From: Thalassia testudinum
Lineage: Eukaryota; Streptophyta; Magnoliopsida; Alismatales; Hydrocharitaceae
DNA length: 64,000 bases
Assembly (NCBI GenBank): GCA_037157565.1
Contig: JAZHRO010000063.1
Span: 154,182,501 to 154,246,500 of the forward strand
Direction of reading: 5' to 3'
The notes under the pieces are model-generated. The model was not told where the DNA came from. It saw only the letters and a program-made list of their open reading frames with translations, and did not search any database. Positions 10,726-20,581 of the stretch are shown piece after piece. The translations under genes were made by a program, and so were the position numbers. Position 1 is the stretch's first letter, and each line of letters starts with the position of its first letter.

Positions 10726-11475
10726 CAGCTGGAACTCAGCTTGATCCAGCTCACCATAACTGGAATTCAGCTCACCTGAAATAGGGTTAGCTCATCCTAG
10801 CTCCATTCCGCTCATCTCAGCTGAATGGAAGCTCAAGAGAGCTCATCTTAGCTCACCCTAGCTCAGGTCAGATCAAATCCAGCTCAACTTAGCTAAGTCT
10901 AGCTCATCTCAGCTCCCATTAGTCCACGAGAGCTCTAGCTAGCTCAACTGAGTTGACTGGAGTTCACCCCAGCTCAGGTCCAGCTACATCCAGCTCCACT
11001 CAACTCCAGCCAGCTGAAGATGACTTCATTCCAGCTTAGGAAGCTCAAGTCCAGCTCCCGGGGACTCAGCTTAGCGTAACTCAGTTGAGCTAAGCTACCT
11101 TAGCTGCCTCAACCAGCTTGATCCTCCCTGGGAGCACCAGACCCAGCACACCTTAGCTCATTATGGTAGAATCCAGCTTACTTTAGCTTGGCTTAGCAGC
11201 TAGCAAAGAACTAGCAAGTTAAGCCAGCTAGAGTAGCTCCATGCTAGCCTCTTTAGCAACTGCCAGCTCCATTTCAAGCTCCAGGCTTCTCCTCCTTATC
11301 TCCTCTCTTCAAATCCTAGCTCCAATACCTCCTCCTCTACTCCATAGCTAGCTAAGCTAGCTTAGCTTAGCTTAGCTTAACTAGCATTCAGCTCCTTGGC
11401 CATCCACCACCTTCAACTCAACCCTAGCTAGCTCCATCAACTAGGCTCACCTAAGCTAGCTATCCTACTCCAAGT
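10726..11475. repeat. degenerate AGCT-core array (G1 LTR)
   Basis: Dense irregular repetition of TAGCTCA, CAGCTCA, AGCTAG and AGCTTAG, each built on the palindrome AGCT, for about 750 bp. The same array occupies 27255-27880 in G2. Individual units differ, so it is not a simple satellite. Confidence 0.8.
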
Positions 11476-11709
11476 TGGTGCCACCACAATCACACCCCTT
11501 CACCCCATCACCACTACCAAAATCCACCTATTTTCCCTCCAAAATAACCTTCTAGCACCTTTCCCTTTTGGCGCCAACTTTCCCTCCAAAATTCTCTTCA
11601 TCTCCACCATCCACCTCACCTACTTTCCAGAAGTCCCATAGTTGGTGCCAAATATAGGTGCCCTTTCACCACCATAACCACCCCATGGCACCCCTTGGGT
11701 TGGCGCCAA
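11475..11709. promoter_or_regulatory. repeated TTGGYGCCAA palindromes upstream of the G1 TATA box
   Basis: TTGGTGCCA at 11475-11483, TTGGCGCCAA at 11568-11577, TTGGTGCCAA at 11642-11651 and TTGGCGCCAA at 11700-11709. All lie within 330 bp upstream of the TATA box at about 11797. TTGGCGCCAA contains the E2F-type core. G2 has the same series (28032, 28141, 28254 and 28346). Confidence 0.55.
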
Positions 11710-12693
11710 TTACCCTTAGCCATAGGATCCCCAACCACCTCCATCTTCCCATCTTAGCCCTCCATTTCAAGAGTCACCTTAGCCCCCTTCCTACTCTATA
11801 TAAACCCACCACCTACCACCATTTTAGAGCATCCTCCATTAGTGTCTACTTCCACCTACATCCACCTATACCTACAGGCAAGAAGAAGAAGTAGAGAAGA
11901 AGATTAAAGGGGCACATCACCAGCCCCTTTGGTGCCTTCTTCTCCCCACTCTCTTCAACTTGGGCCATGCCAAGGAGGACTTTTCTACTTCAAGGAGGAT
12001 GGCCAGGCAAAGGAGAAGGACCTAGGGTGGACATCCACCCTTGGAGAAAAGCTTAGGGCACACCCCCTTAAAGCTTGCTTTGGAGGACATCACCTTGGTA
12101 GAGCTATAGAAGGAAGGAGCTGAAGATCTTCTTTTCAAGCCCGGGAGTTACCAGGCTTGGAGCAAGAAGAGCTTCGTCCTCTTCATCACCATCATCATCT
12201 AAAGGATTTGTCTTTATTTTGTTTTCAATTTGGTTTTTTTTTTGGTAGAAGCATTCATCTACTAGTAGACAATTTCCTCTAATATAAAAATGAAGTTGCC
12301 TTAATTTCTTGTTGCACTCTTTCTTTTGCATTACCTTGCTTTATCTTCAGTATAGTTGCACTCCTCCTTTCTAATTAACCTAGGCCTCCACGTGCCTAGG
12401 TTGAGCTTAGAAAGAGGATAATTTTTGTCACTTAGATTAGCATAGTAGGTGTAGTAATTTTTCCCACCAACAACTTTGCATGTTGCCTTAATTTCAAAAA
12501 CATAAAAATGATATATTGAAAAAAGACCAAAAAGAAAGTTGAGATTTATATTCCAAGCAAGTGATTTAATTTTTGCAAACTTTCCTCCTTGGACGACCCT
12601 AGATACCCCACTATCTAGGTTTATAAATTTAAGAGTTGATCGATTTTGTGCGTTACAACGACGTATTTTACAAGCTGCATAAAATCCGCATCA

Positions 12694-13389
12694 AGTGGTG
12701 TGCTGTGAGCATGTGTGTAGAGGTCTATCGACCTCGCAGAGGGTGGCCGGAACTGGGTTTGTTCGGGGGTGAGTTTGGGTGTGCGAGAGGGATGAAATAG
12801 GAGAGGGGTTTTGTACGGGAAGGTGAGGAGGAGGTCTTGAGGTGGTCGGCGAGGTGGATGGAGGGTTGTAGCGATGGAGGCACCTCGCCTGAGGGTCAGT
12901 CGGAGATGGAGACAGAGACGAAGACTATGAGGGTGAACAACGGTAGCGAGGAGCTTATTTTTGGTTTCTAGTAGAGGAAACTAACCTAGGAACCTAGAGA
13001 GACTTAACTACCTATTCTAAGTGGACGAAAGGGGGAGGACGACATCGAGTGGTATGGCCGACGTTAGGGAAGAGGAATTCTCCGGTGATGAAGAAGCGGC
13101 AAGGAAGACGTGGAAAAGGGCGTCCCCTAGTATTGCGGCACGCAGAAGAAGTAGGGGAGGATGAATCCACTGCCCATTTTGCAGGGTGGACGAGGAATGT
13201 GGATGGGGAGCTCATCAGAGCTTGTGGAGACTTGCAGCCGAAGAGGAGAGAGGAAGAGGGGGGTTTTCGGTAGAAATTCAAGCTGAGGAAACTCGACGAG
13301 GTCTTGCGGTTCTTTTATAAGGGTCTAGAGGGCGAAAGGAGCTTGGAAGCCAAGCTATCAAGCTTGGAAGGTTCACCAGAATAGGATAC
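12694..13389 (-). repeat. N1 5' LTR, block 3
   Basis: Lies between G1 and solo LTR R. On the minus strand it has a TATA-like CCTTATAAAAGAACC near 13310-13325, about 940 bp from the LTR 5' end. The R-family copy at 62700 has CCTATAAAAC at the matching offset (about 63631), so this may be the polymerase II promoter of the family. GATAC at 13385-13389 is the left TSD copy of R. Confidence 0.65.
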
Positions 13390-14142
13390 TGATGGGAACA
13401 CCATCATGAGCCCTAACTAGCTCATTTTGACCTAGAAAAGAGAACAAAAGCTCCTACATAACCAAGTAAAGGGCCTAATTCAAGGAATAACTGTTGTAAG
13501 AGGAAAATAAGAAACAAAGGGTAAAGCTGTAATTTTACCATTGCAGTACATCAACGGGATTTCTCAAGGGCTAAACATAGGTCAAATGGTCTTAATAAGA
13601 TAAAAAGTGAGTTGGTTCAAACAGAAAAGGATTAATGTGCAATCTGGGAATTAAATGACTTGTAACCCTAAAATAAACTCACTTAATTAAAAAAAATTAT
13701 GGTCAAGATGAAATTCACTTAAACCCTCTAAAATTCATGGAAAAATATCCTCTAGGGTTTAGAGCCTTCAGTTTGGCCTTTGGAACCTATTTTGACCTAA
13801 ATAGGGGTCCCAGTCAATTATTTGCCCTAAATTGGGTTTTCATGTAAAATGCCTAGTCAAACATGGTCAAACATAAAATCCAACTTCACCATTGGATTCC
13901 TTAGGTCCAAATTAGGTTTATACCAAAATTTGGACCTAAGGGGAGTTCACCTTGACCCACTTTGTAAAATAGTCCAACCTAATTACTTTTAGACCCCTAG
14001 CTTTTGAAAACCTTGCAAAGACCCCCCTAACTTCCTCACCATTCTTTGCAATTTGGTCCATCTGCCATTACAGTGGAGGAGTCCCACTCCAGCAAGGATT
14101 CAAGGAGGATTTCTCCCAAATACCTCAGAGATTGTCACCTAG

Positions 14143-14166
14143 TCTCTCATGCGAACGCATGAGAGA
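14143..14166 (+). other. covarying hairpin in R-family U3
   Basis: TCTCTCATGC-GAAC-GCATGAGAGA, 10-bp perfect arms. The copy at 63527-63550 has different but still complementary arms (TCTCTCGTG/CACGAGAGA), and the N1 copy at 16279-16297 again pairs (GAGCGAGAA/TTCTCGCTC). Paired changes suggest selection on the inverted repeat. Confidence 0.7.
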
Positions 14167-14381
14167 TTTGGGTATCTCACACCTTCCTACTCTGACGAGG
14201 ATACTCGTGCTTGGAAGCTTGCCTTTCAAGCATAAGGCCCTCCATCAGAGACTAAAAGACACCCTTGACCCTACTGCTCAGATTCAGCTTAGTTTAGCTG
14301 GAGAACAACCCTCGAACTCTTCTCTTCTCCTCTGACCAGACATCCTGCGAGCTTCGGTGACTCCTCCTCCCTCTTCTCGTC

Positions 14382-14408
14382 ACTCTGCCACAATACCAGT
14401 GGCAGAGT
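14382..14408 (+). other. conserved hairpin ACTCTGCCAC in R-family U3
   Basis: ACTCTGCCAC (14382-14391) and GTGGCAGAGT (14399-14408) around the loop AATACCA. The copy at 63758-63802 has the same core with perfect 19-bp arms. Confidence 0.75.
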
Positions 14409-15151
14409 CTTCTCCGCCTCCGTCGTTCACGTCTTGCCATACCTACGCACGTGCCAGCTACCTCCTCGTCATCGCCGTCCCCCTCCACGAGAACCTTTGT
14501 CTCCGGCGGTAGTAGGTACGCGCCAGCCGCTCTCCTTATCCTTTCGTCCACTAAATTAGGTTAAAAACTTTCCCCTCTCTCTACTCTTTATCTTCCACTT
14601 CTGTATTTCCCAACACACCCCTTGACAATCGCAAACCACCATCATAGTCTCCATCTCCGGCAGACCACCGGTGAGGTCTCTTCGTCACTTCCACACACCC
14701 ATCTACCCTGCCACACCCCTCAGAAGCTCTGCCACCGTCTACTAATCATTTCTCCCTTCTCCACTAACAGCCACACACTCCACATTCTTCCCCCGAACAA
14801 ACCCATCACCACGGCCATAGACCAACCTAGGCACGCACACTTAGGCTGCCCCGCACCACGCCACCCACCGAGCCACCTTCGTCATGTCACGACGAAGCTT
14901 CCTGCATCTTCTAATGAGGCTGCAAGGCTATTTTTCTTGAGAGCAGGTTTTCGACCTTGACCGCCATTGGAGCAGAGGTGAAGGAGCTTGCAAGCTCACT
15001 CTAGGCAGTCTCGCCCCAGGTACCTAGGGCCCAGGTGCACGGGCTCTCTTCGCGATTCCCTCACGCCAACAATCAGAGTCCCACGGTACTGCAGCCATGA
15101 CAATTGAGGGTGAGCTCCTGCGGGTGTGCACGAGAAGTGGGTAGGACTTTT

Positions 15152-15447
15152 AGTCCCACCTCGGTTGTTTTGGAGTGAGGTGAGTGATATAAATTGAATT
15201 TGTGTCAGGGGCTCTTTGCCTCCTGACACGGGTGAGGTCCCCTTGCCCACTCACCTCGTCTGCGATACACCACTCCGCAGATCTGGCTGCCTAACCCGAT
15301 TACCCAGCACTCTTCGCGCATCACCCACGCCGATGTGCCTGGAGTCGGGCGCGTTAACCTGACTCGTTTACCTGATTGGCTCTAGGAGAGCGAGCCGAAG
15401 AGAGAAAAGAGAGAGAGCATTCGCGGGGAAGGGTAGGGGTAGGTTTT
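15152..15447 (+). promoter_or_regulatory. USE plus TATA plus T-run unit in solo LTR R (polymerase III-like)
   Basis: AGTCCCACCTCG (15152-15163) differs by one base from the plant snRNA USE. Exactly 24 nt later is TATAAAT (15188-15194). From the expected start near 15215 the sequence is GC-rich and free of four-T runs until TTTT at 15444-15447, about 230 nt. The N1 copy has the same order and spacing with a perfect USE. This matches the layout of plant U6/U3/7SL-type polymerase III promoters. The transcribed stretch is not a known snRNA that I recognise. Confidence 0.5.
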
Positions 15448-16154
15448 GCTCTTGTGTGCAGGGAAAGGAAGGAGCTGAAGGAAGAGGAAGCTAAAGAAGC
15501 TATGGAGGAGGAAGCTAAAAAAGCTAAGGGCAGGAGGAGCTGCAGAGGAAGTTGAAAGCTAAAGGCAAGAAGAGGCTGTAAACAAGAAGAAGAAGGAAGG
15601 AGAAGGCATGACTGAGGAAAAGGTAGGAAGAAAACAAGCCAGAGAAGAGAAGAAAGAGAAGCTAAGGCAAGCACACAGAGGAAAGGAAGAAAAACAAGAA
15701 GAAGAATGAGAAGAAGAGCCAGAGAATGAAACAAGCCAAGGACCAAGGCTAAAGGTAGAAGAAAGAAGGAAGAAAGAGGAATAGTAAAGAAGAAAGAAGA
15801 GACGCCAATGAAAGAAAGGCAAAGAAGAACAAAGAAGAAAGAAGAGAAAGAGAAGAAGTATAAGAAGAAGAGTCAAACTTTTTTAAGACGTCTGATTCTA
15901 TAATCAGACGTCCTATTTCTCTCTTTTGCTACATTTTATTATTCATAACTTCATGCTTTATATTCTGAATTAGGTTTTGAGTAATTTTAAGTGTTCAAAT
16001 TGCATCCATTATTAAGATTAGTGTATGAATTCCATTTGCTCCCTGTGTTCGACCTCAGACTTAACATTCGAGTAATAAAATCTATTTGTTTTGAATGCTT
16101 TTTCAACTGTACTACAATGCAACATTTTTAAAACCCGATCAAGTGTGATAAATA

Positions 16155-17029
16155 GATACTAAATTCTTCCACGAGTTTGCATTAGGATTTGAGCGAGATT
16201 TGGAGCCCAAGATGTGGCTCAAATGGAAGGTAACTTCGTCAAGAATCTATCTATTTTGGGACTGATTGATTGAGAATCGAGCGAGAAATTCTCGCTCCAT
16301 CTCAATGGTGAAGCTCAGGGTTGCCTTTAATGGTGCCAGGGACCTATTTTCAAAGAAGATGACAAAGCTATGGGGCCTTTTACAAAGAATTTGAAAAGTG
16401 AGGGTCTGAATGAGATAGAAAGAGTTTGACTGGATCGAAATGTAAACTTGGTCAAGATGATCTCAGATTGGATCCAAATTTTGGTATAAGCCTAATTTAG
16501 ACCCAAGGAAACTAATGGTGAAGTTAGATTTAGGTTTTGACCTTGGTTAACAGGGTAATTTATGCAAAAACTCAAATTAGGGCAAATATCAGTCTGAGAC
16601 TATTTTGGGTTAAGATGGGTTCTGATGGTCAAATTGAAGATACCAAACCCTAGAGAATATTTTTCTATGAATTTTAGAGGGTTTAGGTGAATTTTATCAT
16701 AACCAGAACCTTAGTTAATTAAGCGGGTCTATTTCTAGGGTTTCGGAAGTCATTTAATTCTCAAAACACGCGAAAATTCTTTTCTGTTTGTTCTAACCAA
16801 CTTGTTAACCTTTTAGGACCATTTGACCCTTAATTAACCCTTGAGAAAACCTGTGGTTATTCTACATTCATGATATGATGGTAAAATTGCAATTTTAACT
16901 CTGGTTTCTTGTCTTTCTCTTAGAATGATTATGCAATGAATTATAGTCCTCTGGCAGTTATGTAGGAGCATTTAAAGACTTCATCAAATCAAATTGAGCT
17001 AGTTATGGCTCATGATGGTATTCCCATCA
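16155..17029 (-). repeat. N1 5' LTR, block 4 (LTR 5' end)
   Basis: Read on the minus strand it starts TGATGG-GAATA-CCATCATGAGCC at 17029 and aligns with the first 0.9 kb of solo LTR R and of the copy at 62700. GATAC at 16155-16159 is the right TSD copy of R. The block joins directly to the second RNase H sequence of element T at 17030. Confidence 0.8.
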
Positions 17030-17486
17030 GCTCCCATGTAGTTGGCCACCCAGAGCCCTGCTAGTAAAGCCTCGTATTCCACTATGTTGTTGGAGGCGGG
17101 AAAGGCTAACTTGATGGCATACTTATGAGTAGTGTCGTCAGGAGCATTCAACGCGATTCTAGCACTGACGCCCACCATCATGGAGGATCCGTCGACGTAT
17201 AATTTCCATGGCAAGGTGCTGGGAGGATCGAGACTCATGAATTTCACTACCAAATTTACCAGGACTTGGCCCTTAATGGACCTTCGTGGCTGGTACTTTA
17301 TATCAAATTCTACCAACTCCATGGCCCACTTCATTTTCCTGGTTGACTCGATTGGCCTATAAAGCATCTGGCGCAAGGGGTAGTTTGTGAGTACAACTAT
17401 TGCGTGGGCTTAGAAGTACGGGTGAAGCTTTCTGGCAAATGTCACTAAGGCGTGGCCCAACTTCTCAATAATGGTCAATGCACGTA
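17030..17486 (-). pseudogene. Tat RNase H tail and second (archaeal-type) RNase H, truncated
   Basis: From 17486 leftward the sequence reads IIEKLGHALVTFARKLHPYF, then a stop, then HAIVVLTNYPLRQML, the connection region and end of the first RNase H. It is followed by WAMELVEFDIKYQPRRSIKGQ and then the second RNase H start: WKLYVDGSS with the catalytic Asp (near 17190) and EYEALLAGL (near 17060) with the catalytic Glu. The frame stops after VANYMGA at 17030 where the N1 LTR begins. RNase H removes RNA from the RNA-DNA hybrid; the second domain is a known Tat feature. Confidence 0.85.
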
Positions 17487-19146
17487 TGTAGGATCGCGTT
17501 TTAAAGATAATTGTGTCCTAGTATAACGCAAAAATATGTTGAGGAAAATAAAATATAATGACAAGGTGAGTCCCGGTCGAACTCAGGGAGGTAGAAAAAT
17601 GTCTTGATTTTAACACTGATCTAGAACTAGCTAGAACTAACTAAGCCCTAATCATGATAACAACTGTAATTAGATAATAATCAGGAAATCAATTGAATGG
17701 TTGGCAAGAATTTCAAATAAAACTTAACTAAGTAACTAGAACATGAATTACTAGAACTAAAATTAACTATCTAAGCTACTAGAGTAAGGGCACCAAGGGT
17801 GGTCCTTGGTGGCCTTTAGAGAGGTTGGGGAGAGTAGTAGCAGTACATCAAGGTGATCTTGATGGATGCTTCAAAGGGAGTAGAAGAATCTTGGAGATGT
17901 CTAGAGGGAGAGATGGAGGAAGAGATGCCTTCAAATGGGAGCTCTAGGGTTCTTTTTATAGTTAAAATGAGTGGCAAAGTTGGTATTTAGATCCTAAATC
18001 ATGCATCAACCTTGGATTGATCAGATCCATCGATGGGGAGATCAACAGATTAGATTGCATACCAAAATAGCCTCCAACGTGCCTTATATGCACACATTAC
18101 CTCAAATGTTGCCACATGTTGGCTTTTGGACTACTCGATCCCCCGCCTCACACTCTTCATGAGTTTCTTGTGCACATGCATGCATTTAATCTTGGTAGTT
18201 CAATCGTGGAGATCAACGGATGAGGATGCGTGCCGCACTGCCTTTGAGATGTACGTGCAACGGCTCATTCACACGCATGTGCATCTCTGCGTTCGCCGCA
18301 CCGCTTGATCAGATGCATGATCGCATGCCATGCATTCACCTCCACGTGGCTCGATTGCCATCGCATGACCCAATTTCTTCCTTCATCTACCACCTCTTCG
18401 ATTCCTCCCTCCGCATGGTTTGAACGCTCAACGCTTACTTGCTTCCATGCATGCTGACCAACGTGCTACGCACACGGATGGTCACGTCTTTGCTTCTCTG
18501 TGTGTGTTACCTCAGCCATTGGATGAAGATCCAATGGCTGGGATAGATCCCCTTTGATGACGAGTGTGGGGATGGACAACGTGGTGCTCTTGTGGCCATT
18601 GGATGATGATCCAATGACCCATAAAGCACATAATGAGTGCTTCAGTGGATGGGGCAGCGATATTGGGTAGCTATGATGGTGCCACGTGGCACAATCATAG
18701 CCGTCCATCTTCTTTGCTTTGGAGATAGTGCTGCAGGGCTTCGATTGGGGCGATTCTAGTGTTCTTGGACTACGATCATTGATCCTTTCATTAGTGCGGT
18801 CAGATTTAGCATTTGAGGTTTGAATTTGCGTCACCTTGCTTCTTGGCCTTTACTCTTCCGCAAGCTTCATGAGATGCTACAGAAGTAAGATCAAGATGAT
18901 CTCGGAAGTAGTGGACTCTCGTCATCTTCTTGAACAGATCCATACAGTCAGATTTATCATCTACGGTCTCGAATTACCTACAATTATTATTGCCTCTCAA
19001 TTAGAAGATATAATAGCATTATTATTTACAAAGCTAGGAAATAGACTATGATGCAAATTATGCTGCTCATGCATGCATTATTTCTAAGTTAAGCTAGGAT
19101 CTAACTTAATTCAAGTAGATTAGGTTCTATAATTGTTATGTAATCA
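17487..19146 (-). mobile_element. solo LTR S1 (1660 bp)
   Basis: It lies between two halves of T's RNase H coding sequence: KYT ends at 19147 and IIEKLG resumes at 17486. It begins TGTAGGATCGCGTTTTAAAG and ends GTAATCA. The left part carries GTCCCGGTCGAACTCAGGGAGG, the hallmark of the S/A/B LTR 3' end. A TATA box reads CTATAAAAAGAACC on the minus strand near 17950-17962. A G-box palindrome sits at 18675-18696. The flanks ACGTA and GTATA are not a clean TSD, so the exact ends are less certain. Confidence 0.75.
18675..18696. promoter_or_regulatory. G-box palindrome in S1
   Basis: GGTGCCACGTGGCAC with flanks GAT/ATC and one mismatch in 22 bp. It is centred 460 bp from the LTR 5' end, like the copies in S2, P, A and B. 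Confidence 0.65.
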
Positions 19147-20581
19147 GTATACTTTGCTTTTGCCTCTTAGTAAGTTTTGCTCACAAAATACATTGGCTGT
19201 TGTATGCTGTTACGTTCACATAATAGGATGACACCAATCGTCGACATTGAAGCCGCCAGATAAAGGAACAGGGTTTCCTCACCCATGGTAGTTGCAAGGA
19301 CGGGAGGCTCTCGAAGGGACCTCTTGACTTCTTTGAGGGCTTGCTGACTGAGGAGTCCAGTGCGTGAGTGAATACCCTTTTCTTTTATTGATGCATTTAG
19401 AAAAGGGGAAACATTTGTTAGAGGATTGAGACAAGAATCGGCCGATGGCTACGATTTTGCTGACCAATGACTGTATTCCTTTTAGGTTTGTCAGGGGGTC
19501 AAGGCCATAATTGCCTGGATTTTGTCGGGATTTGCCTCTATTTCCCAGTTGGATACCATGAAACATAGGAATTTCCCCGAAGCTATGCCAACTGCACACT
19601 TCTCAGGATTCAGGCGGAGCCGGGTGTTTCTCAAAACTTGAAACACTTGGGTTAAATTCTCTAAGTGTTGGGAGTAGTTTAACCCTTTGACCAGCATGTC
19701 ATCGATATACACCTCAAATGATTTTCTTATTAAATGGGAAAACACCAAATCTACATGGTGTTGATAAGTAGCCCCAACGTTTTCCAACCTAAAGGGCATA
19801 ACTTTATATTGCAACATGCTCTTATCAGTTACAAATGATGTGTGGGGTCAGTCGGTCAAAGTTAAACTTATCTAGTGATAATCACTGTAAGTGTCAAGGA
19901 AGGACATGTGAGACTGCCCACTGTAGGAGTCCACGAGGGCATCAATCTTTTGCAGGGGGAACTTGTCCTTCGAGAATGTGTCATTCACATTTGTGAAGTC
20001 CACACACATCCTCCACTTCCCGTTTGACTCTTTACTAGCACGATATTAGATAGCCATTCCAGGTAGACGGACTGCTCGATGAAGCCTGCTTCTAGCAGTT
20101 TGTCTACTTCTGCAATAGTCGCCTGCCATTTCTTGGCTAGTTTATGACGTCGAGCTTGTTTGACCACCTAAGAGCTTGGTTGTAAATTGAGCCAATATTC
20201 GATCAAAGACGAGTCTACTCCCAGCAGGTCATTGGCTAATCAAGCAAAAATGTCTACATTGGACCTTCGCAGTGTGAGCAACTTGAGGACTTCGTCAGCA
20301 GATAGCTTGGTTCCTATGTGAACCAGCTTATTAGTTGTATCAAGGTACAATTGAATGGCCATGGTTGAAGAACCAAGCTTCGTCTCCTATGCAAGCATCT
20401 GAGTAGGGAATTCATTCTCTTGCACGGTGTGGACCAAATTCCTCTTCTTCCCCCATTTGTGAGGCTTGGGGGGAATTCTCTCCATTGAGTGCTCAAGCTC
20501 AATGCGTAACAACTCCCAGCTGGCAAATTGATCTCCATAGATAATCCTGACTCCACTCGGGACATGGACGAGTATGCGCAC
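19147..20581 (-). pseudogene. Tat reverse transcriptase and start of RNase H
   Basis: Minus-strand frames give IQLYLDTTNKLVHIG and SNVDIFA (near 20230-20350), then KLLEAGFIEQSVYLEWLSNIVLVK (20040-20110), then VMPFRLENVGATYQ (19770-19800) and VYIDDMLVK with the YXDD catalytic pair (near 19700). Next come LNPEKCAVGIASGKFL and, for RNase H, EETLFLYLAASMSTIGVILL and QPMYFVSKTY (19150-19290). RT copies element RNA into cDNA. Several frameshifts (near 19500, 19820 and 20000) and stops make it non-functional. S1 interrupts it at 19147. Confidence 0.85.

Larger units (their letters stand above)
10496..12693 (+). mobile_element. solo LTR G1 (AGCT-rich family, 2198 bp)
   Basis: It starts with the snap-back TGATAAA-CACCAG-TTTATCA and ends GCATCA. 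AGTG directly precedes it and directly follows it, giving a 4-bp duplication. It matches G2 (27036-29352) along its length: the first 120 bp are nearly identical, then an AGCT-rich array, repeated TTGGCGCCAA sites, a TATA box (CTATATAAAC near 11797) and a purine-rich leader (GAAGAAGAAG near 11880). No internal region is present. Orientation follows the TATA box and the family pattern that TGAT marks the LTR 5' end. Confidence 0.8.
13390..16154 (+). mobile_element. solo LTR R (2765 bp)
   Basis: It begins TGATGG-GAACA-CCATCA at 13390 and ends at 16154 (GTGATAAATA; the terminal CA has decayed to TA). A perfect GATAC lies at 13385-13389 and 16155-16159. The first 1.3 kb match the LTR starting at 62700; the first 0.9 kb match the N1 LTR end at 17029; the last 1 kb match N1 LTR block 1. 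No internal sequence is present. Landmarks are a covarying hairpin (14143-14166), the ACTCTGCCAC hairpin (14382-14408), USE plus TATA (15152-15194), a GA-rich tract (15400-15870) and AGACGTCT palindromes (15886 and 15906). It is inserted in the LTR of its own family (N1). Confidence 0.85.
4860..17029 (-). mobile_element. non-autonomous tRNA-Asp-primed LTR element N1
   Basis: Reading leftward on the minus strand from 17029 the element has a split 5' LTR, a PBS at 7109-7126, a leader of about 1.1 kb and one acidic ORF (5988-4874). No gag, protease, RT or integrase motif was seen. The LTR blocks 7130-8117, 10299-10495, 12694-13389 and 16155-17029 total about 2.75 kb, which matches the 2765-bp solo LTR R of the same family. 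Three solo LTRs explain the gaps. The right end at 17029 interrupts the second RNase H of element T; the flank there is GCTCC. The left end and 3' LTR are not visible because the copia element occupies that side. Confidence 0.75.

Noticed and set aside
13049..13281. Possible small host gene (short open frames on both strands)
   Set aside because: It lies within block 3 of the N1 LTR; there are overlapping frames on opposite strands and no domain or splice structure that I can support.
15354..15876. Leu/Ser/Phe-rich open frames of 105-130 codons on the minus strand
   Set aside because: They are translation of the GA-rich (CTT on the other strand) tract of the R-family LTR; low complexity, no start context or domain.
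13390..17029. A 3.6-kb DNA transposon or foldback element with long terminal inverted repeats
   Set aside because: Both ends read TGATGGGAAYACCATCATGAGCC in opposite orientation, but the outer flanks (GATAC and GCTCC) do not match. GATAC instead reappears at 16155, which resolves the left part as a solo LTR inside the N1 LTR.
17487..19146. Treating ACGTA/GTATA as the TSD of S1
   Set aside because: Only two of five positions agree; the differences are all transitions, so decay is possible, but I do not claim a TSD.
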